Positions 7,622 through 15,435 of a stretch of 40,558 nucleotides of DNA are shown here, piece by piece. The position numbers were made by a program, and so were the translations under genes. This DNA comes from Nanobdellota archaeon (GTDB lineage: Archaea > Nanobdellota > Nanobdellia > Parvarchaeales > Parvarchaeaceae), in contig JAJYZA010000006.1 of assembly GCA_021800365.1 (NCBI GenBank), forward strand, positions 1-40,558, given 5' to 3'. The first letter of the stretch is position 1; each line of letters begins with the position of its first letter. The notes under the pieces are model-generated. The model did not search any database. It had not been told where the DNA came from and saw only the letters and a list, made by a program, of their open reading frames with translations.

Positions 7622-8287
7622 ATGAGATTTAAATTAAGGATATTGTTATCGAGAATTTATCATTTATTTGATCGGCACCCTGGCCATAAATATGGTGATG
7701 GGATTTATATCTATTTTTATAATAAAATTAGATGTAAAGTGAGTGCAGGCAAAGGTTCTTATGCAGATTTAATTTCAGTTATGGCCAATAAAAACCAGAC
7801 ACTAAGAATCGGGAAATACGTTTCGATCGGTCGCCGCTTAAATATAATAATGTGCGGGGGTCACAATCTTCGTGTAATCTCTACATATCCTTTTAAAGAT
7901 AAAATAAGTTATACTCCTTTTTTTAAGAAGGAATTAAGAGAACCTGCATATGAGCTTGGCGATGTAACTATCGGAAACGATGTATGGATAGGTGATGATG
8001 TAACTATAATGGGGGGAGGCGAGATAGGAGATGGGGCAGTAATTGGTACAAAATCACTTGTAACCTCTAACCAAAAACTTAAGGAATACGGGGTGTATGC
8101 AGGTATCCCTGCTAAATTTTTATATTATAGATTCTCGCCGGGTATTATAAAGGAATTAAAAAAATTAAAATGGTGGGATATGAAAGAAGAGATAATAAAA
8201 AATAAAAACTATCTTCTCTATAACCCTAACATCAAGAGTGCATTATCTGAATTAAAAAAATTGAAAAAGAGGAATGACGGGGCATAA
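7622..8287 (+). CDS. Left-handed beta-helix O-acyltransferase (CatB/XAT-like)
   Basis: Hexapeptide-repeat acyltransferase of 221 residues. The parallel beta-helix repeats include IGKYVSIGRRLNIIM, VTIGNDVWIGDDVTI and IGDGAVIGTKSLVT. GGHNL supplies the conserved catalytic histidine of the XAT group, and YAGIPAK is the signature end of the helix. Members use acetyl-CoA to O- or N-acetylate sugars or small molecules. Here decoration of a glycan is most likely (inference). A TATA-like TTTAAAT (7593-7599) is 26 bases before the ATG, again leaderless. Confidence 0.87.
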   Translation: MRFKLRILLSRIYHLFDRHPGHKYGDGIYIYFYNKIRCKVSAGKGSYADLISVMANKNQTLRIGKYVSIGRRLNIIMCGGHNLRVISTYPFKDKISYTPFFKKELREPAYELGDVTIGNDVWIGDDVTIMGGGEIGDGAVIGTKSLVTSNQKLKEYGVYAGIPAKFLYYRFSPGIIKELKKLKWWDMKEEIIKNKNYLLYNPNIKSALSELKKLKKRNDGA

Positions 8288-8391
8288 TTTTTACCGCAAA
8301 CCACTATCTAATGATTTATATGTTATTATGAGATGTTTTGCACTATGCACAATAATAAATATCTTTAAGAATATTCAAATAAATAATTAAT

Positions 8392-9480
8392 ATGGGGATT
8401 ACAGGTTATACAAAAAAAGCACTTAAAGAACTCGGGAGAGAAACACTAATTATACATGGCGGGGCGGTAAGTTCTGGAGATAAGAAAGTTACTGATTGTT
8501 TGTATATACCAAATAAGAATAATTTTGATTTTTCGTTAAAAACTAAACTTAAAAGAAAAGAATTGAGATTTATTTCAAAAAGTTTTAAATCTATACAAAA
8601 ACTTAGTAAATTACCTAAACATTATAAATATTATATTGTAGAGGCAGGCCATACCTCAATATTATTATCAAAAGCTATCGGTTTAATTAAAGGAAAGATA
8701 CTAATCTGGGTTAACACAGGTCTGCCATTTGACCTTAAGTTTAATAAACTTAATTTTATACTCAAACACCTCTTACACCATTCAGACGCATTTATCTCTA
8801 TTGGAAAAATGAATTATGAGATACTATCCAAATTTTTTCCGTATAAACCGAATTTTTTAATTTATCCGAGACTCGTACAAAAACCAAAATTCAGGAAAGT
8901 TCCAAAATTAAACAGCCACAACATACTGTTTTTCGCAGCACTCGGAGATAAAACGGGAGCCTATCTCCCGCGTAGAGCTTCTTATAAGGGCGCCGATATC
9001 ATAATTCGCGCTTTTAACTTGCTTAAAAGGCAAATTCCCGATTTAAAGTTATATGTTGTTGGGGCTTATAACAATGCAGTGATAGATTCTCTCGGTAAAA
9101 ATAAAGATATCTTGTTTCTTGGATATGTAAAAGATATAAGAGACGCAATAGAAAAATGTAGTGTTGCTGTTAATATTGGCCGAGGAGATGCTTTCCCCGC
9201 AACTAGTATAGAGACTATGTATTTCGGCTTACCAACTATTGTATCAGAGTACACTGGTACTAAGGAGATTGTTGAAAAAGTAAATAAACAATTCGTTTCG
9301 CCGCTAAATCCCGTAAAACTCGCGGGTATTCTTACTAATTATTTCTCATTAAACTGGCATAAAAAGTTGGCTTTATCTAAGGCATCTATTCATGCAGTAA
9401 AAGACTTTTATAACCAACACAAAATAAAACCCATTCAAGTCGATTATTTAAGGTTTATAAAAAACATTGACTCTAAATAG
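8392..9480 (+). CDS. GT4-family glycosyltransferase with a shortened N-terminus
   Basis: GT-B glycosyltransferase. The C-terminal donor-binding half is clear: ILFFAALGDK, SYKGADIIIRAF, LYVVGAY, ILFLGYVKD, then DAFPATSIETMYFGLPTIV (the E-x7-E region). The N-terminus begins at GITGYTKKALKELG, which is normally the helix after the first beta-strand, so about 15-20 residues including strand 1 appear to be absent. A stop codon at 8380-8382 in the same frame rules out an ATG further upstream. A weak TATA-like CTTTAAGA lies at the leaderless distance. Either the enzyme tolerates the loss or the gene has been damaged. Confidence 0.8.
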   Translation: MGITGYTKKALKELGRETLIIHGGAVSSGDKKVTDCLYIPNKNNFDFSLKTKLKRKELRFISKSFKSIQKLSKLPKHYKYYIVEAGHTSILLSKAIGLIKGKILIWVNTGLPFDLKFNKLNFILKHLLHHSDAFISIGKMNYEILSKFFPYKPNFLIYPRLVQKPKFRKVPKLNSHNILFFAALGDKTGAYLPRRASYKGADIIIRAFNLLKRQIPDLKLYVVGAYNNAVIDSLGKNKDILFLGYVKDIRDAIEKCSVAVNIGRGDAFPATSIETMYFGLPTIVSEYTGTKEIVEKVNKQFVSPLNPVKLAGILTNYFSLNWHKKLALSKASIHAVKDFYNQHKIKPIQVDYLRFIKNIDSK

Positions 9481-9492
9481 AGTTAAAATAGA

Positions 9493-9498
9493 TATATA
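9493..9498 (+). promoter_or_regulatory. TATA box of the second GT4 gene
   Basis: TATATA is centred about 27 bases before the ATG at 9523, in the 42-base gap after the preceding gene's stop codon. Confidence 0.5.
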
Positions 9499-9522
9499 AC
9501 AGAAGCTATGTAGGTATTATAT

Positions 9523-10707
9523 ATGAACAAAAAACTACAAGTGGCCTTAACAGATATCCAACTAAGAGAAACGAATGCTGGCGGACAACGAGTAGTAAAA
9601 ACTTTGGCGATGGATTTACATAAGTATTATAAAATTATCCACATAGGCTACCCAATCTCTGTAAGTAAAGTGTCTGAGGTTTATCCGTATAAGAATAAAA
9701 CAAAGAAGTTGAAACGCAGTAGTCTACTTAAATCTGCGCTTATTAAAAGACTCATAAAATATTTATTTCACAGAATAAATATATTAAGTAACGGATTTTT
9801 TATTAGAAATAACGTATATGCTGATATTGTTATATCAAATAGTAATCATGATGACTTAATATTATTAAATAATTCTAAATTTCACCTAGATTATAAAGCG
9901 GGGATTTTTATTAATCACGATCCGTATTTTAAGTTTGGTAAACTCTACCCAGACCGTTTAATAAAAGATAAGCCATTTAAAATAATTGCATTAAACTCTA
10001 TAGACTATAAGAACCTTATTCAAAAATATGGTAAAGCTAATGTATCACTTATACACAATGGGATAGAAATTAAAAATAAAAATTTTGATATTAAAAAAAG
10101 ACTACGTGCTTTAAAACATAAACAAAGGTTAATAGTAAGTATCGGTAGATTAAATGAAACGCAAAAAAAACTATCGATTGCAATAAAAGCGCTTCGGAAA
10201 CTTATAAAACTAGACAAAAATATATTGTTCGTAATTGCTGGGACGGGCGATGCTGCTAATTTATATACAAAATTAATATCAAAATATAACTTAAAAAATA
10301 ATGTAAAGCTACTCGGTTTTATAACTCAAAAAGAAAAAGAGAAATTGCTTACTTCTGCCGATTTAGTTTTACAGCCATCAGCGAAAGAAGCGTTCAGCAT
10401 AGCTACATTAGAGGCTTTAGCCTACGGAAATATTGTTTTAACAACCGAAAATAATGGCTCGGCTGATATAATAAAAGACAAAAAAAATGGGTTCTTAACA
10501 GATTTGTCTGAAGAGGCCATAGGAAAAAATATAATGCAAATATTGAATCTATCGAAAAATAAAAAATACTCTATACAAAAAAATGCATTTTATAGTGCAC
10601 GGAAATTTTCTACAGAAAAAATGCTTAGTGCTTATCATAAAGTAATAACTGAACTAAAAAATCGTATAAAATTAAGCGCGCCAACAAAAAATATGCCAAC
10701 ACTTTAA
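9523..10707 (+). CDS. GT4-family glycosyltransferase
   Basis: GT-B fold glycosyltransferase of 394 residues with a complete domain plan. The N-terminal acceptor half has TDIQLRETNAGGQRVVKTLA, where the Gly-Gly loop precedes the first helix. The donor half has VSLIHNGIE, LIVSIGRLNETQKKLS, LFVIAGTGDA, VKLLGFIT, and SAKEAFSIATLEALAYGNIV with the E-x7-E pair. It follows another GT4 gene and precedes a third, so the three probably add successive sugars to one glycan (inference). Extremely AT-rich coding. Confidence 0.9.
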   Translation: MNKKLQVALTDIQLRETNAGGQRVVKTLAMDLHKYYKIIHIGYPISVSKVSEVYPYKNKTKKLKRSSLLKSALIKRLIKYLFHRINILSNGFFIRNNVYADIVISNSNHDDLILLNNSKFHLDYKAGIFINHDPYFKFGKLYPDRLIKDKPFKIIALNSIDYKNLIQKYGKANVSLIHNGIEIKNKNFDIKKRLRALKHKQRLIVSIGRLNETQKKLSIAIKALRKLIKLDKNILFVIAGTGDAANLYTKLISKYNLKNNVKLLGFITQKEKEKLLTSADLVLQPSAKEAFSIATLEALAYGNIVLTTENNGSADIIKDKKNGFLTDLSEEAIGKNIMQILNLSKNKKYSIQKNAFYSARKFSTEKMLSAYHKVITELKNRIKLSAPTKNMPTL

Positions 10708-10725
10708 GCTAATAAGGACTAATTT

Positions 10726-11907
10726 ATGAAAGTTTTCATCAACATTGGATTACACCCACGATACAAAGAAACAATAAATTATCCACCACGGGGAATTAAA
10801 TATGACATTAAAGGAATCTCGGCTGCATCATTATACTATTCTGATAGGTCTAGAAGCGCGATTAAAGGTACACCAAATAGTTTATCTTACTATCCAAAAA
10901 GTCTGCATAGATTTAGAATCGATAAAAGTTATCTAATAAAAACTGTAGGCAATAATGTGATAAAAATAACCGGTCTACCGAGACTTAGTTATTATTATAC
11001 TAGCGCTGATTTAATATTTTCAACACGCGGTATAATCCCACTTAATATTAAACCTTGGGTTGTAGAAATTGAACACCCATACGCTTTTGTAGGCTTAAAT
11101 TACAAAAATTGGGGGTGGCGCCAAAAATTTTGGATAAAGCATTTACTCGAGCAAAATAGGTGCAAAAAAGTGATAACAATAACCAGTGGCGCACGAGAGG
11201 CTCTTGAGAATGGAATTCATTCTCAAATAATAAAGAATAAAATTGAAACCGTATTTGTAACCGTGCACTATGAAAAAATAAAAAAGGTTAAGCATACCGG
11301 GATAACTTTATTAACCGCTACAAACTGGGTATATGACCGTGGATTTAATATAATAAAAGAGATTTATCCTAGATTAAAGAAAAAATATCCTGATATTAAT
11401 TGGACAATAAAAACTATTTTTAATTTATTGCCAGAAGACCAAAAATTTGTTGAAAAATATGACATAAAAATTCTTAGGGGCGTCTATTCACAAGAACAAA
11501 TGAATGCACTTTATGCCGAGTCTGATATCTTTTTATATCCGACGTTTGTGGATCCAAATCCCAACGTTAGTTTAGAAGCAATGCGTGCGGGCTTGCCAAT
11601 AGTTGGCACAGATATGTTTGGTCTTAAAGATAAGATAATACCGCATTATAATGGCCTGACAATACATGACCCGGGGGTATTCTGGGATAAAAACAACTTT
11701 AGGACTGGTGAGGTTAATCTCATAAAATATAGAAATAAACGGATGTCTGAAGAGCTCTATAAAAATTTAGATTATTTAATATCCCACAAAAAAGAACGTC
11801 TTAATATGGGCAGAAATTCTGAAATAATGATAAAGACTGGGCCATTCTCGATGGAGAGACGAAACAGAAAACTAAAACGGATATTTGAAGAAGCCGTAAA
11901 ACGCTAG
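10726..11907 (+). CDS. GT4-like glycosyltransferase
   Basis: A 393-residue GT-B type protein. Recognisable in the donor half are ITSGAREALENGI, LLTATNWVYDRGFNIIKEIY, ILRGVYSQEQMNALYAESDI, and VDPNPNVSLEAMRAGLPIVG followed by GLKDKIIPHYNGL. The acceptor half is unusual, without the Gly-Gly loop, and starts with MKVFINIGLHPRY. It begins 18 bases after the preceding stop. AAGGA about eight bases upstream of the ATG may be a ribosome-binding site, so this one may be translated from the upstream transcript. Last gene of the AT-rich cassette. Confidence 0.82.
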   Translation: MKVFINIGLHPRYKETINYPPRGIKYDIKGISAASLYYSDRSRSAIKGTPNSLSYYPKSLHRFRIDKSYLIKTVGNNVIKITGLPRLSYYYTSADLIFSTRGIIPLNIKPWVVEIEHPYAFVGLNYKNWGWRQKFWIKHLLEQNRCKKVITITSGAREALENGIHSQIIKNKIETVFVTVHYEKIKKVKHTGITLLTATNWVYDRGFNIIKEIYPRLKKKYPDINWTIKTIFNLLPEDQKFVEKYDIKILRGVYSQEQMNALYAESDIFLYPTFVDPNPNVSLEAMRAGLPIVGTDMFGLKDKIIPHYNGLTIHDPGVFWDKNNFRTGEVNLIKYRNKRMSEELYKNLDYLISHKKERLNMGRNSEIMIKTGPFSMERRNRKLKRIFEEAVKR

Positions 11908-11948
11908 ATTTTTTCTGGTAAGAGGAACGTTTCTATGATAGCAAGGGA

Positions 11949-12152
11949 CTAACTCTTGGTATAATTAGCGCAGTACGTTATGTTTCCTGGTGTACACGTG
12001 TTTGGACTTACGCCAGTACTATAGTAATAAACGGTTTTGTTACTTATCACAGTGCTGGCTGCACACCAAATAGGTGAGTACGTCGTATTACTAATGCCTT
12101 GGTACTGTTTACAAATCGTAGTATACGTTGAACTGATAGAAGGCGTCTTATT
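11949..12152 (-). pseudogene. Possible C-terminal fragment of a secreted surface protein
   Basis: After the hisS stop codon the same minus-strand frame stays open for 67 codons to a TAG at 11949-11951. The encoded residues look like an archaeal surface protein, not like random sequence: rich in Thr, Ser, Tyr and Asn, with four cysteines (positions 14, 30, 53, 61 after the hisS stop) and five N-x-S/T sequons (NKT, NTT, NKT, NIT, NYT). Pieces include TYSPIWCAAS and CTPGNITYCANYTKS. There is no ATG in the frame. The only candidate start is a GTG at codon 35, without supporting signals. I read it as the tail of a gene whose front was lost, lying between the glycan cassette and hisS. The remainder of the 245-base gap holds nothing I recognise. 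Confidence 0.45.
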
Positions 12153-13361
12153 TTATAGTTCCGTTTCCTTTACCTTACTGTCCTTCTTTTCCTTTAAGTC
12201 CCGTATAGTAACTTCGCCTTTCTGCAGGTCTTTGTTTCCTACGATGACGGCATAGCGTATTCCTTTTGCGCTGCAGTAGGAAAGTCCCTTGGACAGCGAA
12301 CTGCCATCCAAAAGTATGTCGGTATTATTGCCTTTTTTACGCAATTTAGAAGCAACCTCTATTGCCTTGTCGATGTTGTCTATATTAAGCACGCAGTATC
12401 TCTCCGTAAAATCTTCTGTAGGGGCCTCCTTTAAGATGTCCATAATTCTTTCGAAGCCTATTGCCATACCTACCACAGGTAGCGATACGCCGAATTTTTG
12501 GCTTAGCTTATCGTATCTGCCACCACCGGCAATCGTGCCGCTATACTGTGGTGTTTTTACTATAAACTCAAAGATATTCCCATCATAGTAGGCTAAACCC
12601 CTTACCAAGGAATTATCTATCTGGAAGTTAGATATGCCGTATTTTTTTAGATAATTTATTAGTTCATTTAATTCTTTGTCCCCTTCGCTCTTTACTTTGT
12701 ATTTTCCTTCCAGGAACTCTATGATCTTTATGGCTTTATCTTTACCGACTAAAGATGACAATGAATCTAGAACGGCTTCTTTCCCGATTTTATCTATCTT
12801 GTCTAATTCCCGCAGCGCTTGTGCCTCTTTTAGTGGACCTATTCCTATGCTATCAAGCGTATCCCTCAGTACTTTTCTATTATTAAGACTTATCTTGTAT
12901 CCCGTGATCCCGACATTTTTTAGCGCTGCATCCACACAAGCTATGACTTCCGCATCATAGGCTATGCTGCTCGATCCATAAACATCGACATCCGCCTGCA
13001 TAAATTCTCTATATCTCCCTTTAGAAGTATCTTCATAACGCCAAACGTTACCTATGCCATAAGCTTTAAGCGGTTTCGATATAGATTTATTTTCAGTTAT
13101 CACTCTTAGCCTAGAGACCGTCTGCTCTGGCCTTAGAGCGAGTTTCTCGCCTTTTTTATCCTCAAAGGAGTACAATTGGTTTTCTATTTCCGGCCCTGAT
13201 TTATCTGTAAACAAAGAAAGATATTCCAATATAGGGGTTTCTAACGGTTCAAATCCAAACGCCTCGTAAGTTTCGCGTATTTTTTGCAGCGTAAGCTGCC
13301 TTAATACCGCTTCTCTCCCTATAAAATCCCTTACTCCTTTTACTCTCCCGCCCGTCATCAT
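12153..13361 (-). CDS. hisS: Histidyl-tRNA synthetase
   Basis: Class II aminoacyl-tRNA synthetase that charges tRNA-His. Motif 2 RYREFMQADVDVYG is near residue 117, the histidine-specific segment reads LVRGLAYYDG (usually LVRGLDYYTG), motif 3 contains GGGRYDKL and VGMAIGFERIMDIL, and a C-terminal anticodon-binding domain follows (about residues 320-402). The 402-residue length is slightly below the usual 410-430. The frame opens with two adjacent ATGs (13361 and 13358). An unusually strong Shine-Dalgarno GGAGGT (13371-13376 on the plus strand, ACCTCC) sits nine bases before the first, so this gene is translated from a leadered, operon-internal position, unlike most genes here. It lies six bases after the gene at 13368-13802. 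Confidence 0.95.
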   Translation of the reverse strand: MMTGGRVKGVRDFIGREAVLRQLTLQKIRETYEAFGFEPLETPILEYLSLFTDKSGPEIENQLYSFEDKKGEKLALRPEQTVSRLRVITENKSISKPLKAYGIGNVWRYEDTSKGRYREFMQADVDVYGSSSIAYDAEVIACVDAALKNVGITGYKISLNNRKVLRDTLDSIGIGPLKEAQALRELDKIDKIGKEAVLDSLSSLVGKDKAIKIIEFLEGKYKVKSEGDKELNELINYLKKYGISNFQIDNSLVRGLAYYDGNIFEFIVKTPQYSGTIAGGGRYDKLSQKFGVSLPVVGMAIGFERIMDILKEAPTEDFTERYCVLNIDNIDKAIEVASKLRKKGNNTDILLDGSSLSKGLSYCSAKGIRYAVIVGNKDLQKGEVTIRDLKEKKDSKVKETEL

Positions 13362-13367
13362 ATTAGT

Positions 13368-13802
13368 TTAACCTCCACGTAATTTATTCGTTTCTTTTCT
13401 ACTTGCGTTGACTGCACCTGCCATCAAGCTAAGCCCTAAGGCTTTTTGTAAGTATGTCTTGTTACTATAATTTACGTAATTTACCCGATATTTTGAGTTA
13501 CCTGGTGTCTGAGAATAATAGAAAGTAACGTCCAGTAAAATTTCGTAGCAAGCGCGTTTTCCGTCTTTGATCCTAATCACCTCTATATCATAACTATAGG
13601 CGCTTGGACCGTCCTCCTTTGTCTCTCGGAATAAAATCTCTTCGACATAAACTTCTTTCTGCAATAAGCTGTCTATTCCATCTGTAGCTACCGTTCTAAA
13701 ACACCTCTGTAGACCACCGACAAAACGTTCTATTTCGCCGAGAACGTCTTCTGCACAGAGCAAGCTTTCCTCCAATCTACTAAGTCTAATGTCATTCTGC
13801 AT
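13368..13802 (-). CDS. Unknown 144-residue protein upstream of hisS
   Basis: No family recognised. The N-terminal 40 residues look helical (DIRLSRLEESLLCAEDVL). The middle (about residues 45-110) alternates polar and hydrophobic residues as in a beta-rich fold, and a Lys/Arg/Gly-rich tail ends the protein. It has Cys at 16, 34 and 84 but no metal-binding pattern. It overlaps the winged-helix gene by 11 bases and is followed six bases later by hisS, so the three probably form one transcription unit. Coupling by overlap suggests that it works with the winged-helix protein (inference). Confidence 0.65.
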   Translation of the reverse strand: MQNDIRLSRLEESLLCAEDVLGEIERFVGGLQRCFRTVATDGIDSLLQKEVYVEEILFRETKEDGPSAYSYDIEVIRIKDGKRACYEILLDVTFYYSQTPGNSKYRVNYVNYSNKTYLQKALGLSLMAGAVNASRKETNKLRGG

Positions 13803-14013
13803 AAAGCACCTCTAATATCATTTTTCCAAGCTTGCTTAATTCTAACGGTCTGCCCCTGTTATTTTTTGAACCGGATATTATCAATCCCAGTGTCTTGAGA
13901 TAATTGAATCTTGCCCACGCAGCAGACCTAGAATTAGCATATTTTCCACAGATTTTATTTATGAAGGAAGTGGCGTTTAAACTGCCGGAAGATGCCCATA
14001 CCTCAAATAACAT
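13792..14013 (-). CDS. Winged-helix DNA-binding domain protein (start uncertain)
   Basis: The 73 residues from the ATG at 14013 contain helix-turn-helix and wing-like features: SAAWARFNYLKTLGLIISG, then a wing KNNRGRPLELSKLGKMILEVL, as in small archaeal winged-helix regulators. The same frame is open upstream to a TAA near 14180 and reads plausibly as protein for at least 30 more codons (RKSELIIAIKELSNCSFSKA), but it contains no ATG, GTG or TTG there. Either the start is a rare codon, or an upstream frameshift separated the N-terminus, or the ATG at 14013 is correct. No TATA box is seen at the leaderless distance from 14013. Confidence 0.6.
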   Translation of the reverse strand: MLFEVWASSGSLNATSFINKICGKYANSRSAAWARFNYLKTLGLIISGSKNNRGRPLELSKLGKMILEVLYAE

Positions 14014-14234
14014 CGCTTTTTGGGCCTTAGAAAAGGAACAATTTGATAGTTCTTTTATTGCTATTATAAGTTCAGACTTGCGTATGCCGGAAAAGCTGCG
14101 TGGGGCATCGCTGCCGATAAATCTGCTCTGGAAGCAAAGCAGGGCTGAGTGCAGCTGACTTGCCTGCTTGCATTTTTATGCCATTCAAATCGATATAATT
14201 TCCTGATAACATACCCTATTATTGAGCCAACACG

Positions 14235-14243
14235 TTATATAAA
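14235..14243 (+). promoter_or_regulatory. Orphan TATA-like box
   Basis: TTATATAAA would start a transcript near 14265. Only a 15-codon frame from 14282 follows, without a ribosome-binding site. The box might drive a small RNA or a leader ahead of the GHMP kinase. A C-box-like ATGATAG occurs at 14282, but no matching D box is seen, so I do not call a C/D RNA. Confidence 0.3.
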
Positions 14244-14338
14244 TCTTTTGTACGGGAAAAACAGGTAGATAATCGATTAGGATGATAGAAAGTCGAGCTA
14301 ATAGGAGCGGCGTTTCGGTGAATAAATAAAGGTATATC

Positions 14339-14363
14339 AAAACCGATAAAAATGGTTTTAAAT
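14339..14363 (+). promoter_or_regulatory. TATA box of the second GHMP kinase with overlapping palindrome
   Basis: TTTTAAAT (14356-14363) is centred about 25 bases before the ATG at 14385. The inverted repeat AAAACC (14339-14344) and GGTTTT (14354-14359), separated by nine bases, overlaps the upstream edge of the box. A repressor bound there would block TBP (inference). Confidence 0.45.
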
Positions 14364-14384
14364 GCACGCGGTTAACTATATAAA

Positions 14385-15359
14385 ATGATAATCTCAAGAA
14401 CGCCCGTAAGGATTAGCTTCTTCGGGGGCGGCACAGATTTTAGGGATTTTTATACTAGATCCTTCGGCGCGGTATTGTCTACGGCTATCAAAAAATATAT
14501 CTATGTGGCTGTAAACACAAAATTCGATGATAACATACGAGTGAGCTATTCAGAGACTGAAAATGTTGACTCACTAGATAAAATAAAACATGACTTAGTA
14601 CGGGAGTGCATGCGCGATTGTAAGATTGACAAGAAAGTAGAAATCGTGACGATAGCCGACATACCTGGCCATGGAAGCGGGTTGGGCTCTTCTAGTTCAC
14701 TTACTGTTGGGTTGTTGAATGCTTTAGATGCTTATACAAATAACCAACGATCGGCAGCTATGCTTGCAAAAGAAGCGTGTCGTATCGAAATCGAAGTTCT
14801 TAAAAACCCTATAGGAAAACAAGACCAGTACATTGCAGCTTTCGGTGGTTTTCGGTACATAAAATTTTTTCCTGATGAAAAGGTGAGCGTAGAACCGATT
14901 GTGCTCTCTGACAACACTTTTGAAGAACTGAAAAACAATTTAATATCGTTTTATATCCCAGGTTTAAGAGCAAGTACAGAGATATTAAGCGATCAAAAGA
15001 AGAACATTTCTGAAAGGATACAGGTACTAGAAAAGATGCGTGACCAAGCGGAGGAGGGCAGAGATTTACTGAAAGATGGGGATATAAGCGCATTTGGAAG
15101 TCTTCTGGACCAGGCTTGGAAGCTGAAAAGTTCCTTAAGCAGCAAGATATCTACATCTACAATAAATGAATATTACGCTACTGGTCTCAAAGCTGGTGCC
15201 ATGGGCGGAAAACTAAGTGGTGCTGGTGGCTCAGGTTTCCTTACTTTTTATTGTGAAAAAGAATGGCAGAAAAAGTTAAGAGATGCTCTTTCTGGCCTTA
15301 AAGAGATGGATATAGATTTTGAACCGGAAGGGACGAAAATTTTATACAGTGATCACTAA
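14385..15359 (+). CDS. GHMP-family sugar kinase, HddA-like
   Basis: A 324-residue GHMP kinase with intact family motifs: GGGTD at residues 14-18, PGHGSGLGSSSS at 94-105, GKQDQYIAAFGG, and GKLSGAGGSGFLTF in the C-terminal part. Proteins of this type phosphorylate sugars such as D-glycero-D-manno-heptose 7-phosphate at the anomeric carbon. No heptose isomerase, phosphatase or heptose nucleotidyltransferase is seen beside it, so the substrate is open. It is the paralogue of the gene at 995-1972, in opposite orientation. The pair flanks the 12.4-kb segment with the glycan cassette and hisS. A leaderless start is supported by the TATA box 25 bases upstream. Confidence 0.87.
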   Translation: MIISRTPVRISFFGGGTDFRDFYTRSFGAVLSTAIKKYIYVAVNTKFDDNIRVSYSETENVDSLDKIKHDLVRECMRDCKIDKKVEIVTIADIPGHGSGLGSSSSLTVGLLNALDAYTNNQRSAAMLAKEACRIEIEVLKNPIGKQDQYIAAFGGFRYIKFFPDEKVSVEPIVLSDNTFEELKNNLISFYIPGLRASTEILSDQKKNISERIQVLEKMRDQAEEGRDLLKDGDISAFGSLLDQAWKLKSSLSSKISTSTINEYYATGLKAGAMGGKLSGAGGSGFLTFYCEKEWQKKLRDALSGLKEMDIDFEPEGTKILYSDH

Positions 15360-15435
15360 ACCGCCATGCTTCTGCTACCTCTCTAAAAAAATCGGGCCGG
15401 TAAAGCTTATTAAATCAGTGGCGTTGTAAATTGGT

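Larger units (their letters stand above)
14014..14384. other. 371-base gap before the second GHMP kinase
   Basis: The left part (14014-14180) is open on the minus strand in the winged-helix frame and may be its missing N-terminus. It is more GC-rich than its surroundings around 14100-14165. The right part has a TATA-like box facing plus (14235-14243) with no convincing gene behind it, and then the operator-like palindrome and promoter of the kinase gene. The only plus-strand frame after the first box is 15 codons from 14282. Confidence 0.4.

Noticed and set aside
12153-12155. Stop-codon readthrough or stop reassignment extending hisS by 67 residues
   Set aside because: The synthetase is complete at the stop, and a secreted Cys/sequon-rich tail makes no sense on a cytoplasmic enzyme. 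Sharing the frame is a one-in-three coincidence.
14282-14325. C/D-box guide RNA after the orphan TATA box
   Set aside because: ATGATAG only partly matches a C box and no CTGA D box follows at a suitable distance.
14185-14397. 70-codon minus-strand frame over the second GHMP kinase promoter
   Set aside because: Covers the promoter and start of a clear gene on the other strand; the hydrophobic composition is a product of AT-rich DNA.
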